Of a DNA stretch of 64,000 nt, positions 8,145 through 17,396 are shown one piece after another; the stretch's first letter is position 1; each line of letters starts with the position of its first letter. Under the pieces are notes generated by a model. That model worked only from the letters and a program-made list of their open reading frames with translations, was not told the DNA's origin and searched no databases. Source of the DNA: an uncultured Gammaproteobacteria bacterium (lineage in GTDB: Bacteria > Pseudomonadota > Gammaproteobacteria > Steroidobacterales > UBA11654); the NCBI GenBank assembly GCA_902553145.1, contig CACDKD010000003.1, positions 128,168-192,167 of the forward strand, in the 5' to 3' direction. The translations under genes and the position numbers were made by a program.

Positions 8145-9641
8145 GTGCAATTTAATGATATGAGAGGATACATCGACGTCCTCAGAAAAGAGAACCTGCT
8201 TCATGACTTAGACATTCAACTGAATGTAGCTAGAGAAACATCAGAGCTCCAAGCTTTGATGAGGCATTTGCATAATGATAACGGTCCCGCACTCATGTTA
8301 AATAATCTTGAAGGGTACAACATGCCAGAAGTACCTCTTTTATTTAATCCCTATGGAACCCGAGAAAGAACAGCAATGATCTTAGGAGAGCGCGATCCAC
8401 TCAAGGCAAAAGCAAAGCACGCAAATGTTTTGGCTGATCAATCCAGCTGGATTGAGCCCAATGTTATGAGCAAGGATGATTCGCCTTGCAAACAGAATAT
8501 AATCTCAGAAAAAAACATTGACCTTGCAAAGCAGCTTCCGCACGCATGGTTTGGTAAAGAGGGGCCGTCCTACATAACGAATGCCATTGTAATCACCAAG
8601 GATCCAGAAACAGGCATTGCAAATACCGGTTGTTATCGATTGACACAATTATGGAATGCATCTCACCCTCACGGGGAGATCTATTCAGAAGAAGAGCAGA
8701 GGAGATGTCTATCCATCTTTGCGTTTTGGAATCCTCCTGGAAATCACATTGGTCTCCACTGGGCGAAAGCGCAAGAGATGGGCAAGCCATTGGAAATTGC
8801 GATTGCCTGCGTTGTAGACCCTGTGATCCAACTGGCTGGCGCAACAAGTCTTCCCTTCGGATTGGACGAGATGAATTTCGCAGGCGGACTAAAGGGAGAA
8901 GCAATTGATGTGGTTCCTTGCGAAACAATTGATATCGATGTTCCTGCAAGATCAGAATTGATTATAGAAGGTCAGTTTTTACCGAATCGGGATATCACCA
9001 TAGGCCCTCATTCTAACCCCATTGGTTATTACGATAATGAGCAATTATTTCCTCTGATGGAGGTTCAATGCATCACCCATAGAGATGAACCTATATGGTA
9101 TTCAACAATGGAAATGATGCCTCCATTTGATCATAACTATATGGCTGTTTTACCGATAGAGGGAGAATTACTCAGTGATCTTCAAAAAAAGATTCCAGAG
9201 GTCAATGATGTAGTGGTAACTCCAAACTTGAGTTACTTTATTCAACTCTCAGTTGATGGAGCTCAGAAGCCACATCCAGAGTTTGGTAAATATGTTTTGC
9301 ACGCAGTTTGGGGTGCAAGCGGAAGATGGGGAAGAACGGCAAAAATAGTAGTAGTAGTTGGACCGGATGTAAACCCCTACGATCTTAATGAGGTTGAGTG
9401 GGCAATATTAACTCGTGTGCAACCACATTCAGACACCATCATTAATAAATCAGGACAAGCATTCCTAATGGATCCTTCGGCACCCAAAGATTCGAGTCAT
9501 GGAATTGCACTTCAGTCTGAACAGATGGGAATTGATGCAACAATAAAGGTGTACGAGCGTTTTCATTCATATCCTGAATACAGCAACGCTGACTCTGAAT
9601 CTGTATCCGCTATTGCTGAAAAACTAAAAGGATCATTCTAG
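8145..9641 (+). CDS. ubiD: UbiD-family prFMN-dependent (de)carboxylase
   Basis: 498 residues, close to the 497 of E. coli UbiD. It starts at a GTG preceded by AAAGGAGAG. It shows the UbiD-family opening FNDMRGYIDVLRKENLL, GPALMLNNLEGY, a central GCYRLTQLW region and the late block EVEWAILTRVQP. The family uses prenylated FMN from UbiX to decarboxylate or carboxylate aromatic and alpha,beta-unsaturated acids. Around the ubiquinone-type EGPxG motif this protein instead reads ITIGPHSNPIGYY, so it is probably not a strict orthologue of the ubiquinone enzyme. It ends 17 bases before the PEP mutase gene on the same strand. Confidence 0.8.
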   Translation: MQFNDMRGYIDVLRKENLLHDLDIQLNVARETSELQALMRHLHNDNGPALMLNNLEGYNMPEVPLLFNPYGTRERTAMILGERDPLKAKAKHANVLADQSSWIEPNVMSKDDSPCKQNIISEKNIDLAKQLPHAWFGKEGPSYITNAIVITKDPETGIANTGCYRLTQLWNASHPHGEIYSEEEQRRCLSIFAFWNPPGNHIGLHWAKAQEMGKPLEIAIACVVDPVIQLAGATSLPFGLDEMNFAGGLKGEAIDVVPCETIDIDVPARSELIIEGQFLPNRDITIGPHSNPIGYYDNEQLFPLMEVQCITHRDEPIWYSTMEMMPPFDHNYMAVLPIEGELLSDLQKKIPEVNDVVVTPNLSYFIQLSVDGAQKPHPEFGKYVLHAVWGASGRWGRTAKIVVVVGPDVNPYDLNEVEWAILTRVQPHSDTIINKSGQAFLMDPSAPKDSSHGIALQSEQMGIDATIKVYERFHSYPEYSNADSESVSAIAEKLKGSF

Positions 9642-9658
9642 TTAGCTGATCTAAAAAG

Positions 9659-11278
9659 GTGACGGTGAGCAAGAAAACAAAGCAATTCAGAGATTTGTTG
9701 CTGAGCAATAACCTCGAATTCTTGCTCGAGGCACACAATGGAATCAGTGCCAAGATTGCTCAAGAGGCCGGCTTCAAGGGCCTTTGGGCAAGTGGATTGG
9801 CAATTTCTGCTCAATACGGTGTTAGAGATAGCAATGAGGCAAGCTGGACCCAAGTGCTCGAAAACATAGAGTTCATGTCTGATGCCAGCGATATACCGAT
9901 CATGCTCGATGGCGATACTGGGTACGGTAATTTCAATAACGTGAGACGCTTGGTTAAAAAACTCGAACAGAGGAATATCGCGGCAGTTTGTATCGAAGAC
10001 AAGCTTTACCCTAAAACGAATAGTTTCATTGATGGAAATAAGCAAGAGCTTGCAGCTATTGACGAATTTTGCAGTCGCATCAAGGCTGGAAAAGATGCAC
10101 AGGCAGATGATGACTTCTCAATTGTCACCAGGATTGAGGCATTCATAGCTGGATGGGGTTTAAGCGAGGCTTTAAAAAGAGCTGAAGCCTATCATGAGGC
10201 AGGTTCTGATGGAATTTTAATCCACAGCGCAAGGTCTGACCCAAGTGAGATTTTGGCTTTTAAGAAAGAGTGGGGAGAGACCTCACCGGTGATTGTGGTG
10301 CCAACAAAATATTACTCAACACCGACTGAATTATTTGAAGATGCAGGCTTTTCAATTGTCATCTGGGCAAATCATATGATCAGGTCATCCATTAGAGCCA
10401 TGCAAGAATCTGCTAGAGAAATACATGATTCATCTTCAATTTTGACAATTGAAAATGAAATCGCTTCTGTTAAGGAAATTTTTAGGTTGCAAGGCGTCTC
10501 TGAGCTTATAGAAGCAGAGGAAAACTATTTACCAAGAAAGGAGAGCACAACAGAGGCAATTATTCTTGCTGCTTCGCGAGGTGAGGCAATGGGAAGTTTA
10601 ACCGATCATCAGCCCAAAGCCATGATACCGCTTAAAAATAAAAGCATCTTAGAGCACATTAGTGACACCTATCGAAGTCATGATGTTGAAAGAATTCATG
10701 TGGTTCGAGGATATAAAAAAGAAACAATTAATTTTCCAGAACTGAGTTATTTCGATAATGACGATTATGAAAACACTTCCGAGTTATCCTCGTTTCAAAA
10801 AGCCATTGACAATGTAGACAGCGATATTTATTGCTCATTCGGAGATGTACTATTCAAGCCTTACTTATTGCAGTTATTGGATGAATCGAAAGATGATCTG
10901 GCGATCATGGTAGATACCCAATGGCAAGATTCTGTCAATAAAGACAGAGCCGCAGACTACGTTACTTGCTCTGAGCCACACTCCAGAGAAAATTATGGTG
11001 ACGCAATCTTTCTAAAGTCAATAGGAGAAACACTGGATGCCGATTCCATTCATGGCGAATGGATGGGGATTGCAAAGATTTCTTCAAAAATTTTACCCAT
11101 GATAAAAAAAGAGGTTGATGCTTTATCGAAGCATGAAGATTTTCATTCAATGAAGATGCATCATTTTTTTGAACACCTTTGCAGACTTAAGCAACCGATA
11201 AGAATTATTTATAGCACAGGAAATTGGCTAGATATCGACTCTCTCGAGGATCTGATCAGAGCAAATAATTTCATATGA
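9659..11278 (+). CDS. pepM: PEP mutase fused to a nucleotidyltransferase domain
   Basis: 539 residues, two domains. Residues ~10-285 are a phosphoenolpyruvate mutase of the isocitrate-lyase superfamily: [10 protein letters not shown] (82-91) for the metal site and the diagnostic [10 protein letters not shown] (113-122, EDKx5NS), which separates true mutases from lyases. Residues ~298-539 are a nucleotidyltransferase-like domain with [13 protein letters not shown]...PKAM and CSFGDVLF, lacking the canonical GxGxR loop. The mutase interconverts PEP and phosphonopyruvate, the committed step of phosphonate synthesis; the fused domain is known in this family and is thought to activate a phosphonate with a nucleotide. 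The start is GTG (9659, or 9665). The stop overlaps the next start (ATGA). Confidence 0.92.
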   Translation: MTVSKKTKQFRDLLLSNNLEFLLEAHNGISAKIAQEAGFKGLWASGLAISAQYGVRDSNEASWTQVLENIEFMSDASDIPIMLDGDTGYGNFNNVRRLVKKLEQRNIAAVCIEDKLYPKTNSFIDGNKQELAAIDEFCSRIKAGKDAQADDDFSIVTRIEAFIAGWGLSEALKRAEAYHEAGSDGILIHSARSDPSEILAFKKEWGETSPVIVVPTKYYSTPTELFEDAGFSIVIWANHMIRSSIRAMQESAREIHDSSSILTIENEIASVKEIFRLQGVSELIEAEENYLPRKESTTEAIILAASRGEAMGSLTDHQPKAMIPLKNKSILEHISDTYRSHDVERIHVVRGYKKETINFPELSYFDNDDYENTSELSSFQKAIDNVDSDIYCSFGDVLFKPYLLQLLDESKDDLAIMVDTQWQDSVNKDRAADYVTCSEPHSRENYGDAIFLKSIGETLDADSIHGEWMGIAKISSKILPMIKKEVDALSKHEDFHSMKMHHFFEHLCRLKQPIRIIYSTGNWLDIDSLEDLIRANNFI

Positions 11279-12420
11279 TTTCTGCTGAAAGATTTTTAGA
11301 CGAAGCGTTTAAATTGGGTTTTAGTACCTATACCGGAGTGCCTTGCTCATTCTTGAAACCTCTGATCAATGCATCAATAGAGTCAGACAAATTATCATAC
11401 ATTCCGGCCGTCAATGAGGGCGATGCAGTTGGTATTGCTGCTGGAGTATATCTTGGCGGCGGCTTGCCCGTTGTAATGTTTCAGAATTCTGGATTGGGCA
11501 ATGCTGTGAATCCATTTACTTCACTGATTCAAACTTTCGAAATTCCCATTTTAATGATTGCCACCCTAAGAGGTGATCCAAACAGTCATCCCGACGAACC
11601 ACAACATCGACTCATGGGTAAAATCACAACACAATTGCTCGATCTAATGGAAGTAAGTTGGTCTTGGTTTCCAGAAGATGAGGACGATATGAAAAAGACA
11701 ATGGAGTTTATCAAAGACAGAATAATTGACTCTAAAAAACCACATGTTCTTGTGATGAAGAAAGGCTCAGTAGAGCCTTATGAGCTCAGTGAGCAGCTTG
11801 AAAGTACAATTGTTAATGGTCTAATCACCAATGATTATGAGTGTGATGAATCAGAAATGGTGACAAGAATAGAGTTCATGGAAAAGATCATTGAAAAAAC
11901 AAATCAGAATCACGATTTAATCATTGCCACAACGGGATATTCTGGAAGGGAACTATACGCAGCCTCAGATCGAAAAAATCAGTTCTACATGGTCGGTTCA
12001 ATGGGATGCGCGATAGATATAGGATTGGGATTATCAATCCAAAGGCCTGACAAGAGAGTTATTGTCATAGATGGCGATGGCGCTATCCTTATGAGATTGG
12101 GAGCGATGTCCACGGTGGGCTTCATGGCGCCCGAAAATCTCAATCACATTGTTCTTGATAATGGAGCATATGAATCAACCGGCTCTCAAAAAACAGTTTC
12201 TTCTCTAATTGATTTTAAAATGATTGCTCACTCGAATCGTTATAGAAACTCCATCAAGATGAATTCCTTGAAAGACTTTGATTCGTTGTTAGACTCAAAT
12301 ATGAAAGGACCAAACTTTATTCATTTTCCAATAAAGAAAGGGGTATCAAGTAAACTTCCTCGCCCTTCGATTACACCAAAAGAGGTTGCAATAAGATTCA
12401 GGAAAAATATCGAAAACTAA
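11275..12420 (+). CDS. ppd: Phosphonopyruvate decarboxylase
   Basis: 381 residues, a ThDP-dependent enzyme of the normal length for phosphonopyruvate decarboxylase. The N-terminal half has [17 protein letters not shown] and [12 protein letters not shown], which carries the ThDP-activating glutamate. The C-terminal half has [19 protein letters not shown] and [14 protein letters not shown], the GDG...DN cofactor motif. The enzyme decarboxylates phosphonopyruvate to phosphonoacetaldehyde, which pulls the unfavourable mutase equilibrium forward. It overlaps the mutase gene by four bases and precedes the transaminase by one base. Confidence 0.93.
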   Translation: MISAERFLDEAFKLGFSTYTGVPCSFLKPLINASIESDKLSYIPAVNEGDAVGIAAGVYLGGGLPVVMFQNSGLGNAVNPFTSLIQTFEIPILMIATLRGDPNSHPDEPQHRLMGKITTQLLDLMEVSWSWFPEDEDDMKKTMEFIKDRIIDSKKPHVLVMKKGSVEPYELSEQLESTIVNGLITNDYECDESEMVTRIEFMEKIIEKTNQNHDLIIATTGYSGRELYAASDRKNQFYMVGSMGCAIDIGLGLSIQRPDKRVIVIDGDGAILMRLGAMSTVGFMAPENLNHIVLDNGAYESTGSQKTVSSLIDFKMIAHSNRYRNSIKMNSLKDFDSLLDSNMKGPNFIHFPIKKGVSSKLPRPSITPKEVAIRFRKNIEN

Positions 12421-12421
12421 A

Positions 12422-13519
12422 ATGAGTAACATAAAGCAAAATATCTTATTGAATCCAGGTCCAGTCAATATGTCGGATCGAGTGAAAAATCGAATGATCA
12501 GAGAAGATTTTTGTCACCGCGAAAAAGAATTCTCAGCTTTAGTAAAAGACGTCAATTCCCAGATTGTTAAAATTTATGATGGCATGAAAGATTATGAATC
12601 TGTAATCATCAGCAGCTCCGGAACAGGAGCCGTTGAGGGCATGTTGACTTCTTTTATTCACGACGAGAAGTCATTAATAATCAGCAACGGTGTTTATGGC
12701 GAAAGAATGGAGAGGATTTTAAGGGTTCAAAATAAGAAATTAGAAATGATTCAATTTGATTGGCTTGATCCGATTGATATTAAATCAGTCAAAAACTGTC
12801 TTGAATCTGATCAAAGCATAAAGAATCTAATTTTAGTCCACCACGAAACGACCACTGGAAGGTTGAATGAGTTGAAAGAATTAGGACAACTTTGCAAAGA
12901 CTATGATCTCGGTTTATATCTAGATGGAGTCAGTAGTTTTGGCGCAGAAGAAATAGCTGCAAATGAAATCAATTTGAAAGCTGTTTCTGCATCTGCGAAT
13001 AAATGCCTTCACGGTGCGCCTGGTTTAGCATTTGTGGTGGCACACAAGGATCAATGGGAGAGAGTGCCTGAAAAAAAATCTGGCGTATACTTTGATTTAC
13101 ACCAGTACTTCGCCATGCAAAAAACAGATGGTTTCTCGCCATTTACTCAGGCCACACATTTGGTTTCAGCTTTTAATGAGGCAATGCTTGAATTCAATGA
13201 GATGGGCGGATGGAAAGCGAGGAATAATTTATTTCGGAATAGGGCAGAAGAAATCAATGCTTGCTTGGATCGACTTGGCATTGAAACACTAATACCAAAG
13301 GAAGATTACTCATCTGTTCTGAGGTCTTACCAACTTCCTAGAGGCATTTCTTATGAGGATTTACATGCATTCATGAAAAAGAATGGTTTTGTAATTTATC
13401 AAGGGCAAGGAAGTTTCAAAAAGAACATATTTAGAATATCAACCATGGGTCATATCAAAGAATCAGACATAACTTTGTTGTGCAGTTTATTTGAAGAATT
13501 CTTCAAAAATCATGATTAA
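12422..13519 (+). CDS. phnW: 2-aminoethylphosphonate transaminase
   Basis: 365 residues, a class V fold-type I PLP aminotransferase. ILLNPGPVNMSDRVKN and CHREKEF are typical of PhnW. HHETTTGRLNEL precedes the aspartate LDGVSSFGAE, and the PLP lysine is K194 in SASANKCLHG, the same number as in the Salmonella enzyme as I recall it. PhnW is known for AEP degradation, but next to PEP mutase and decarboxylase it should run toward synthesis, aminating phosphonoacetaldehyde to 2-aminoethylphosphonate. No phosphonoacetaldehyde hydrolase (phnX) or C-P lyase gene is present, which supports a biosynthetic role. Confidence 0.92.
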   Translation: MSNIKQNILLNPGPVNMSDRVKNRMIREDFCHREKEFSALVKDVNSQIVKIYDGMKDYESVIISSSGTGAVEGMLTSFIHDEKSLIISNGVYGERMERILRVQNKKLEMIQFDWLDPIDIKSVKNCLESDQSIKNLILVHHETTTGRLNELKELGQLCKDYDLGLYLDGVSSFGAEEIAANEINLKAVSASANKCLHGAPGLAFVVAHKDQWERVPEKKSGVYFDLHQYFAMQKTDGFSPFTQATHLVSAFNEAMLEFNEMGGWKARNNLFRNRAEEINACLDRLGIETLIPKEDYSSVLRSYQLPRGISYEDLHAFMKKNGFVIYQGQGSFKKNIFRISTMGHIKESDITLLCSLFEEFFKNHD

Positions 13520-14261
13520 GCAGGCTGTCATATTGGCAGCAGGCATGGGAAGCCGATTAAGCAATCACAATGATCAAAAGCCAAAAGGATTTCTTCAACT
13601 TGGAAAAAAATCAATCATTGAAGAGTCAATCGATAAGCTCATCAAGAACGGAATCGAAAAAATATGGATTGTTACAGGTTATCAATCAGGACAATTTGAA
13701 GAATTAATCAAAAAATATAAATCAACGATTAGTCTTGTAAAAAATAAAGATTATACTCAATCGGGAACACTGCATTCGCTGTCAATGATTTCTGAAAAGG
13801 TTTCACCTCCATTCCTGTTGCTTGAGTCAGACATCATTTTTGAATTCAGGGCGATTGAAATGATTATCGGTGATCGAAGCGAAAATTGCATCTTGCTGAG
13901 TGGTTTGAGTGATTGTGGAGATGAGGTATTTGTCGAAACGTCAGCCTCCAAATTGGTTTCGATGTCAAAAAATATCAACGAGCTGAGTAGCACTCCAACT
14001 GGCGAGTTAGTTGGAATAACCAAAATAGGGAGCGAGTTATTTACAAAAATGATGCAATTTTATAAAAGGAATCCAATAAATAAAATGGCTGATTATGAGA
14101 CAGATGCCTTGGCCGGTGTTGCCACAGATATTCCGATACCCTGTTTGTTAATAGAAGATTTGATATGGTCAGAGATAGACGATGAGACTCATCTAAGACG
14201 CGCAAAGAAAGAAATTTATCCCATGGTTCTTAAAACTGATTTAGAATATCTCTCTAAATAA
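13512..14261 (+). CDS. pntC: PntC-like CTP:phosphonate cytidylyltransferase
   Basis: 249 residues. The ATG at 13512 overlaps the phnW end by eight bases; an upstream in-frame TTG at 13491 would add only a weak extension. The nucleotidyltransferase fold is intact: ILAAGMGSRL (7-16), KPKGFLQL with K25, VTGYQSGQ, QSGTLHSL and LLESDIIF with the metal-binding D107. Position directly after 2-AEP transaminase matches PntC, which forms CMP-2-aminoethylphosphonate; in some organisms PntC is fused to the transaminase. Choline-phosphate-type specificity is an alternative but fits the context less well. Confidence 0.8.
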   Translation: MIKQAVILAAGMGSRLSNHNDQKPKGFLQLGKKSIIEESIDKLIKNGIEKIWIVTGYQSGQFEELIKKYKSTISLVKNKDYTQSGTLHSLSMISEKVSPPFLLLESDIIFEFRAIEMIIGDRSENCILLSGLSDCGDEVFVETSASKLVSMSKNINELSSTPTGELVGITKIGSELFTKMMQFYKRNPINKMADYETDALAGVATDIPIPCLLIEDLIWSEIDDETHLRRAKKEIYPMVLKTDLEYLSK

Positions 14262-14285
14262 ATTGTCTAATAAAGGCATGTATCG

Positions 14286-14480
14286 GTGAAAAAAAGAGCA
14301 ATAGCTTTCTCAATCATTTTCATTTGCTATGCAAATGCAGCTCATGCATATCTCGATCCAAGTACAGGCGGGATGTTGATCTCAGCCATAGTGGGAATGT
14401 TTGCAACACTTGGTCTTGTCATTAAATCATATTGGTACAAATTAAAGTCACTCTTCATAAAGAAAGAAAAAAAGAATTGA
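14286..14480 (+). CDS. Small exported single-pass membrane protein
   Basis: 64 residues from a GTG at 14286. The first ~21 residues form a signal peptide (AIAFSIIFICYANAAHA). YLDPSTGGMLISAIVGMF follows, a second hydrophobic segment starting with a Y-L-D-P-x-T-G motif that I recognise from small proteins encoded beside envelope polymer and alkaline-phosphatase-superfamily genes. A very basic tail (WYKLKSLFIKKEKKN) ends the protein. It is likely an inner-membrane accessory of the neighbouring transferase. Its function is unknown. Confidence 0.7.
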   Translation: MKKRAIAFSIIFICYANAAHAYLDPSTGGMLISAIVGMFATLGLVIKSYWYKLKSLFIKKEKKN

Positions 14481-14493
14481 TCGATCCTCATAT

Positions 14494-15624
14494 ATGAAGA
14501 CTTTCTTTAAGGAATTTCAGGGATACAGAGCATACAAGAAACTTCCCAAGTCATATAAGAAGGTCGTTTTCTACTCAGAAAGTTTTCAAGACTGGCATCA
14601 CCTTAAACCTCTTTTGAATGCCTTATTGGATGATGATATAGCCGTCACCTATGTCACTTCAGATGATAGAGATCCTGGATTATTAAAACTGTCTAATAAA
14701 TACAGATCCATTTATATTGGTAAAGGATTTTTTAGGATTCTATTTTTCCAGTTTCTAAAGGCCAAGTTATTGATATTGACGATGATGGATTTAAATAATT
14801 TTGAATTAAAAAGATCCATGCATCCAGTTCACTATGTCTACATCTTTCACAGCCTAACAAGTACACATATGGTAGACACAGAAAAGTCATTTGATCATTA
14901 CGACACCATATTTTGTGCCGGCCCTCATCAAAAGAAAGAAATTGAGCTCAGAGAGAAAAATAAAGATTTAAAGGCAAAGAATCTCATTCCTTATGGATAT
15001 CCCAGGATAGAAAAACTGATTCAATTGAGCTCAAAACCAAAGAATGAAAAAAAAGTCATACTTTTGGCACCCACATGGGGTGAGCAAAGCATTATTAACC
15101 TCATGGGAATGGAGATTTGCTCAATAATCATTAATCAGGGTTATTCCTTGATACTTCGACCGCATCACGAAACAATCAAACGATCACCCCAGCTCATCAA
15201 TGAAATAGAAAATAAGTATTCTCATCTTGAAACCTTTAGGTTGGTGAGGGAAATGGGAGACAGTGAATCACTCCTGCAATCCGACTTATTAATTTGTGAT
15301 TGGTCAGGTACAGCAATTGAATATGCATTTGGATTGGAAAAACCGGTCATATTTATAGACATACCGCCACGAGTTAGAAATCCAAATTGGAGAGAAATTC
15401 AATCAGAGCCATTAGAAATAAGTATCAGAGAAAAGGTTGGTCGAGTCATCTGTCCCTCAAAACTCGATGAGTTGCCCTCGTCTATTTCTCAATTATTGAA
15501 TGAAGATCAGGTCTCCTCGAGTCTGATCAAATCACTGCGTGAAGAATTTATATATAATTTAAGTGATTCAGAAATTATTGGTAGAGAAGAGATAAAGAAA
15601 TTACTAAAGACACTCAAAAACTAA
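14494..15624 (+). CDS. CDP-glycerol glycerophosphotransferase (TagF/TagB)-like transferase
   Basis: 376 residues matching the Glyphos_transf family of wall-teichoic-acid enzymes. Visible marks are VVFYSESFQDWHHL near the N-terminus, YVYIFHSLTSTHMV, DTIFCAGPHQKKEI, LLAPTWGEQS, LILRPHHE and LLICDWSGTAIEYAFG (D269 region), the last two being the usual catalytic and nucleotide-binding motifs. No strong membrane helix is visible, so it is cytoplasmic or peripheral. Known relatives move glycerol phosphate from CDP-glycerol. Here the only nucleotide-activated donor made nearby would be CMP-AEP, so transfer of a phosphonate head group is a plausible but untested role. Confidence 0.75.
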   Translation: MKTFFKEFQGYRAYKKLPKSYKKVVFYSESFQDWHHLKPLLNALLDDDIAVTYVTSDDRDPGLLKLSNKYRSIYIGKGFFRILFFQFLKAKLLILTMMDLNNFELKRSMHPVHYVYIFHSLTSTHMVDTEKSFDHYDTIFCAGPHQKKEIELREKNKDLKAKNLIPYGYPRIEKLIQLSSKPKNEKKVILLAPTWGEQSIINLMGMEICSIIINQGYSLILRPHHETIKRSPQLINEIENKYSHLETFRLVREMGDSESLLQSDLLICDWSGTAIEYAFGLEKPVIFIDIPPRVRNPNWREIQSEPLEISIREKVGRVICPSKLDELPSSISQLLNEDQVSSSLIKSLREEFIYNLSDSEIIGREEIKKLLKTLKN

Positions 15625-17396
15625 ATTTTCCATCTAAATGGTTCCTTTGGTATGGTTTTTTTAACGGAATCATTGCTTCGCTAATATCAATTCAGTACTT
15701 ATTACTCTTTCCTGCAGACATGACTCTGCTGTCTTCAAGTTATGTCCTGTTTGCAACCTTGACCCACTTTATTTCCATGCATTTCTTGCCTTTATTCCTA
15801 CTTTCATTGATTCACCGAAGATTCAGTTTTGGAAGAGTATGTGTCATCTCAGCAATTATTTATGCATCAATTATTAATACTTTAATCGTTATGGATGCAA
15901 ATTTCTTTGCAACCAATCGATTTCATATGAGCCTGATGACAGTAATGCTTTTTGATGATGCGACTTATTTTTTTTCAGCTCTTCAATTCGTGATTATGAT
16001 CATCTTTCAATATTATCTGGCCAGTGAAATCGGCAAGTCTATAAAAAAGAATTCAAAAAAATCATATCTCGGTATTTCTTTGGCAGCGGTCACTATCAGC
16101 ACATGGCTTTATGTTCAGGGTGTGCATATATGGGCAGACGCAACTTATCAATCATCCATTACAACCTTTACAAGATATTTACCATTGTTCAGACCCATTC
16201 ATGCCAAACGAGATCTCGCTAGATTAGGATTGATCGATTCAGATCACCTGAGAGAGAAGAATCTATCCCAAGAAATTAAAAATACTGAATTGCTTTATCC
16301 CAAGAATGTATTGCAGTGCCAAAGTGATGCACAATCAAACAATGTCCTTATTATACTGGTCGATGCACTACGTCCTGAGATGGTCAATGATTCAATGATG
16401 CCAAATACATCAAAGCTCTTTTCAGAAAGCATTAACTTTGAGAATCATTTTTCGGGCGGAACTTCCTCTAGAATGGGAATGTTTTCACTATTTTATGGTT
16501 TGCCTTCTACATATTGGAGGGTATTTCACGATAATTTGAAACCCTCATTGTTGATTACAATGTTTGATGAGAGCAATTACGATGTTCAAGCCATCAGCTC
16601 ATCAGGACTCGGAAGCCCTGCTGTACTGGATAGGACAGCTTTTGCTGGTATAGCAAAGATCAATCTTAAACCGCTTGGAGATTCTGAGACAACGAGCTTG
16701 AAATTAGTGACAGATCAATGGCTTAAAGAAATCAATCAGTCGAAAGAATCAAAATTCTTTACTTTGCTCCATTATGATCCCCCAATTAATGAAGTAAACC
16801 CAACTGAATCCTCAGAAATTAACAACAGATTTTTAAGAAATAATGATGTCTCACACAATCTTGAGGTTTTAAGATATACCCAGTCCATTCGAGAGGTGGA
16901 CAAAGAAATTGGAAGACTTATCAAGACAATAAAAGAACGAGACTTGCTTAAAAATACCATTCTTATTTTGACTTCAGATCATGGATATGAGCTCGATGAT
17001 TATCAAGAGAATTACTATGGGCATTCCAGCAACTATAGTCCAGCGCAAACAAAGGTACCTCTGAGAATAATATGGCCAAGTAAAGCCTCTAAAAAATACT
17101 CATTTCGATCCTCTCATCACGATATTGCTCCGACCTTAATGAAAGAAGTACTGGGTTGCTCAAACGATTATTCGGATTACAGCACTGGAAATAGTTTATT
17201 TGATCAAAAGCCATGGAGTTATTTGATTGCAGGAAGCTATGATTCATTCTCTATTTTGACCAATAAGAAGACCATCACGTCCTATGGGGCTTACTTTGAA
17301 GTCAGGGATGAAAATTACAATCTCGCAAAAATCGAAGACTCTGATTATAAAGATCTAGAGGACGCGATATCCGATATGAGTGAGTATTATAAATAA
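15600..17396 (+). CDS. yejM: YejM/PbgA-like (DUF3413 plus sulfatase-fold) inner-membrane protein, apparent ATT start
   Basis: Five-helix DUF3413 domain followed by an alkaline-phosphatase/sulfatase-fold periplasmic domain. The first ATG (15720) gives 558 residues but cuts off a helix; the frame is open back to a stop at 15582-15584 and encodes WYGFFNGIIAS, which aligns with the first helix of E. coli YejM. No ATG, GTG or TTG occurs there; ATT at 15600, after an AGAAGAG purine run, gives 598 residues (E. coli 586). Metal-site residues are kept: VDALRP, GGTSSRMG (Thr), TSDHG and YYGHSSN. YejM senses periplasmic lipopolysaccharide and controls LpxC. A transferase role is an alternative given the intact site. 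Confidence 0.82.
   Translation: MTKDTQKLNFPSKWFLWYGFFNGIIASLISIQYLLLFPADMTLLSSSYVLFATLTHFISMHFLPLFLLSLIHRRFSFGRVCVISAIIYASIINTLIVMDANFFATNRFHMSLMTVMLFDDATYFFSALQFVIMIIFQYYLASEIGKSIKKNSKKSYLGISLAAVTISTWLYVQGVHIWADATYQSSITTFTRYLPLFRPIHAKRDLARLGLIDSDHLREKNLSQEIKNTELLYPKNVLQCQSDAQSNNVLIILVDALRPEMVNDSMMPNTSKLFSESINFENHFSGGTSSRMGMFSLFYGLPSTYWRVFHDNLKPSLLITMFDESNYDVQAISSSGLGSPAVLDRTAFAGIAKINLKPLGDSETTSLKLVTDQWLKEINQSKESKFFTLLHYDPPINEVNPTESSEINNRFLRNNDVSHNLEVLRYTQSIREVDKEIGRLIKTIKERDLLKNTILILTSDHGYELDDYQENYYGHSSNYSPAQTKVPLRIIWPSKASKKYSFRSSHHDIAPTLMKEVLGCSNDYSDYSTGNSLFDQKPWSYLIAGSYDSFSILTNKKTITSYGAYFEVRDENYNLAKIEDSDYKDLEDAISDMSEYYK

Noticed and set aside
13491-13511. TTG start for the PntC-like gene inside phnW
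   Set aside because: The residues it would add lie before the nucleotidyltransferase opening MIKQAVILAAG, and the ATG at 13512 fits the family.
12422-13519. Degradative role for the AEP transaminase
   Set aside because: It is embedded between biosynthetic PEP mutase/decarboxylase and a cytidylyltransferase, with no phnX, phnA or C-P lyase genes nearby.
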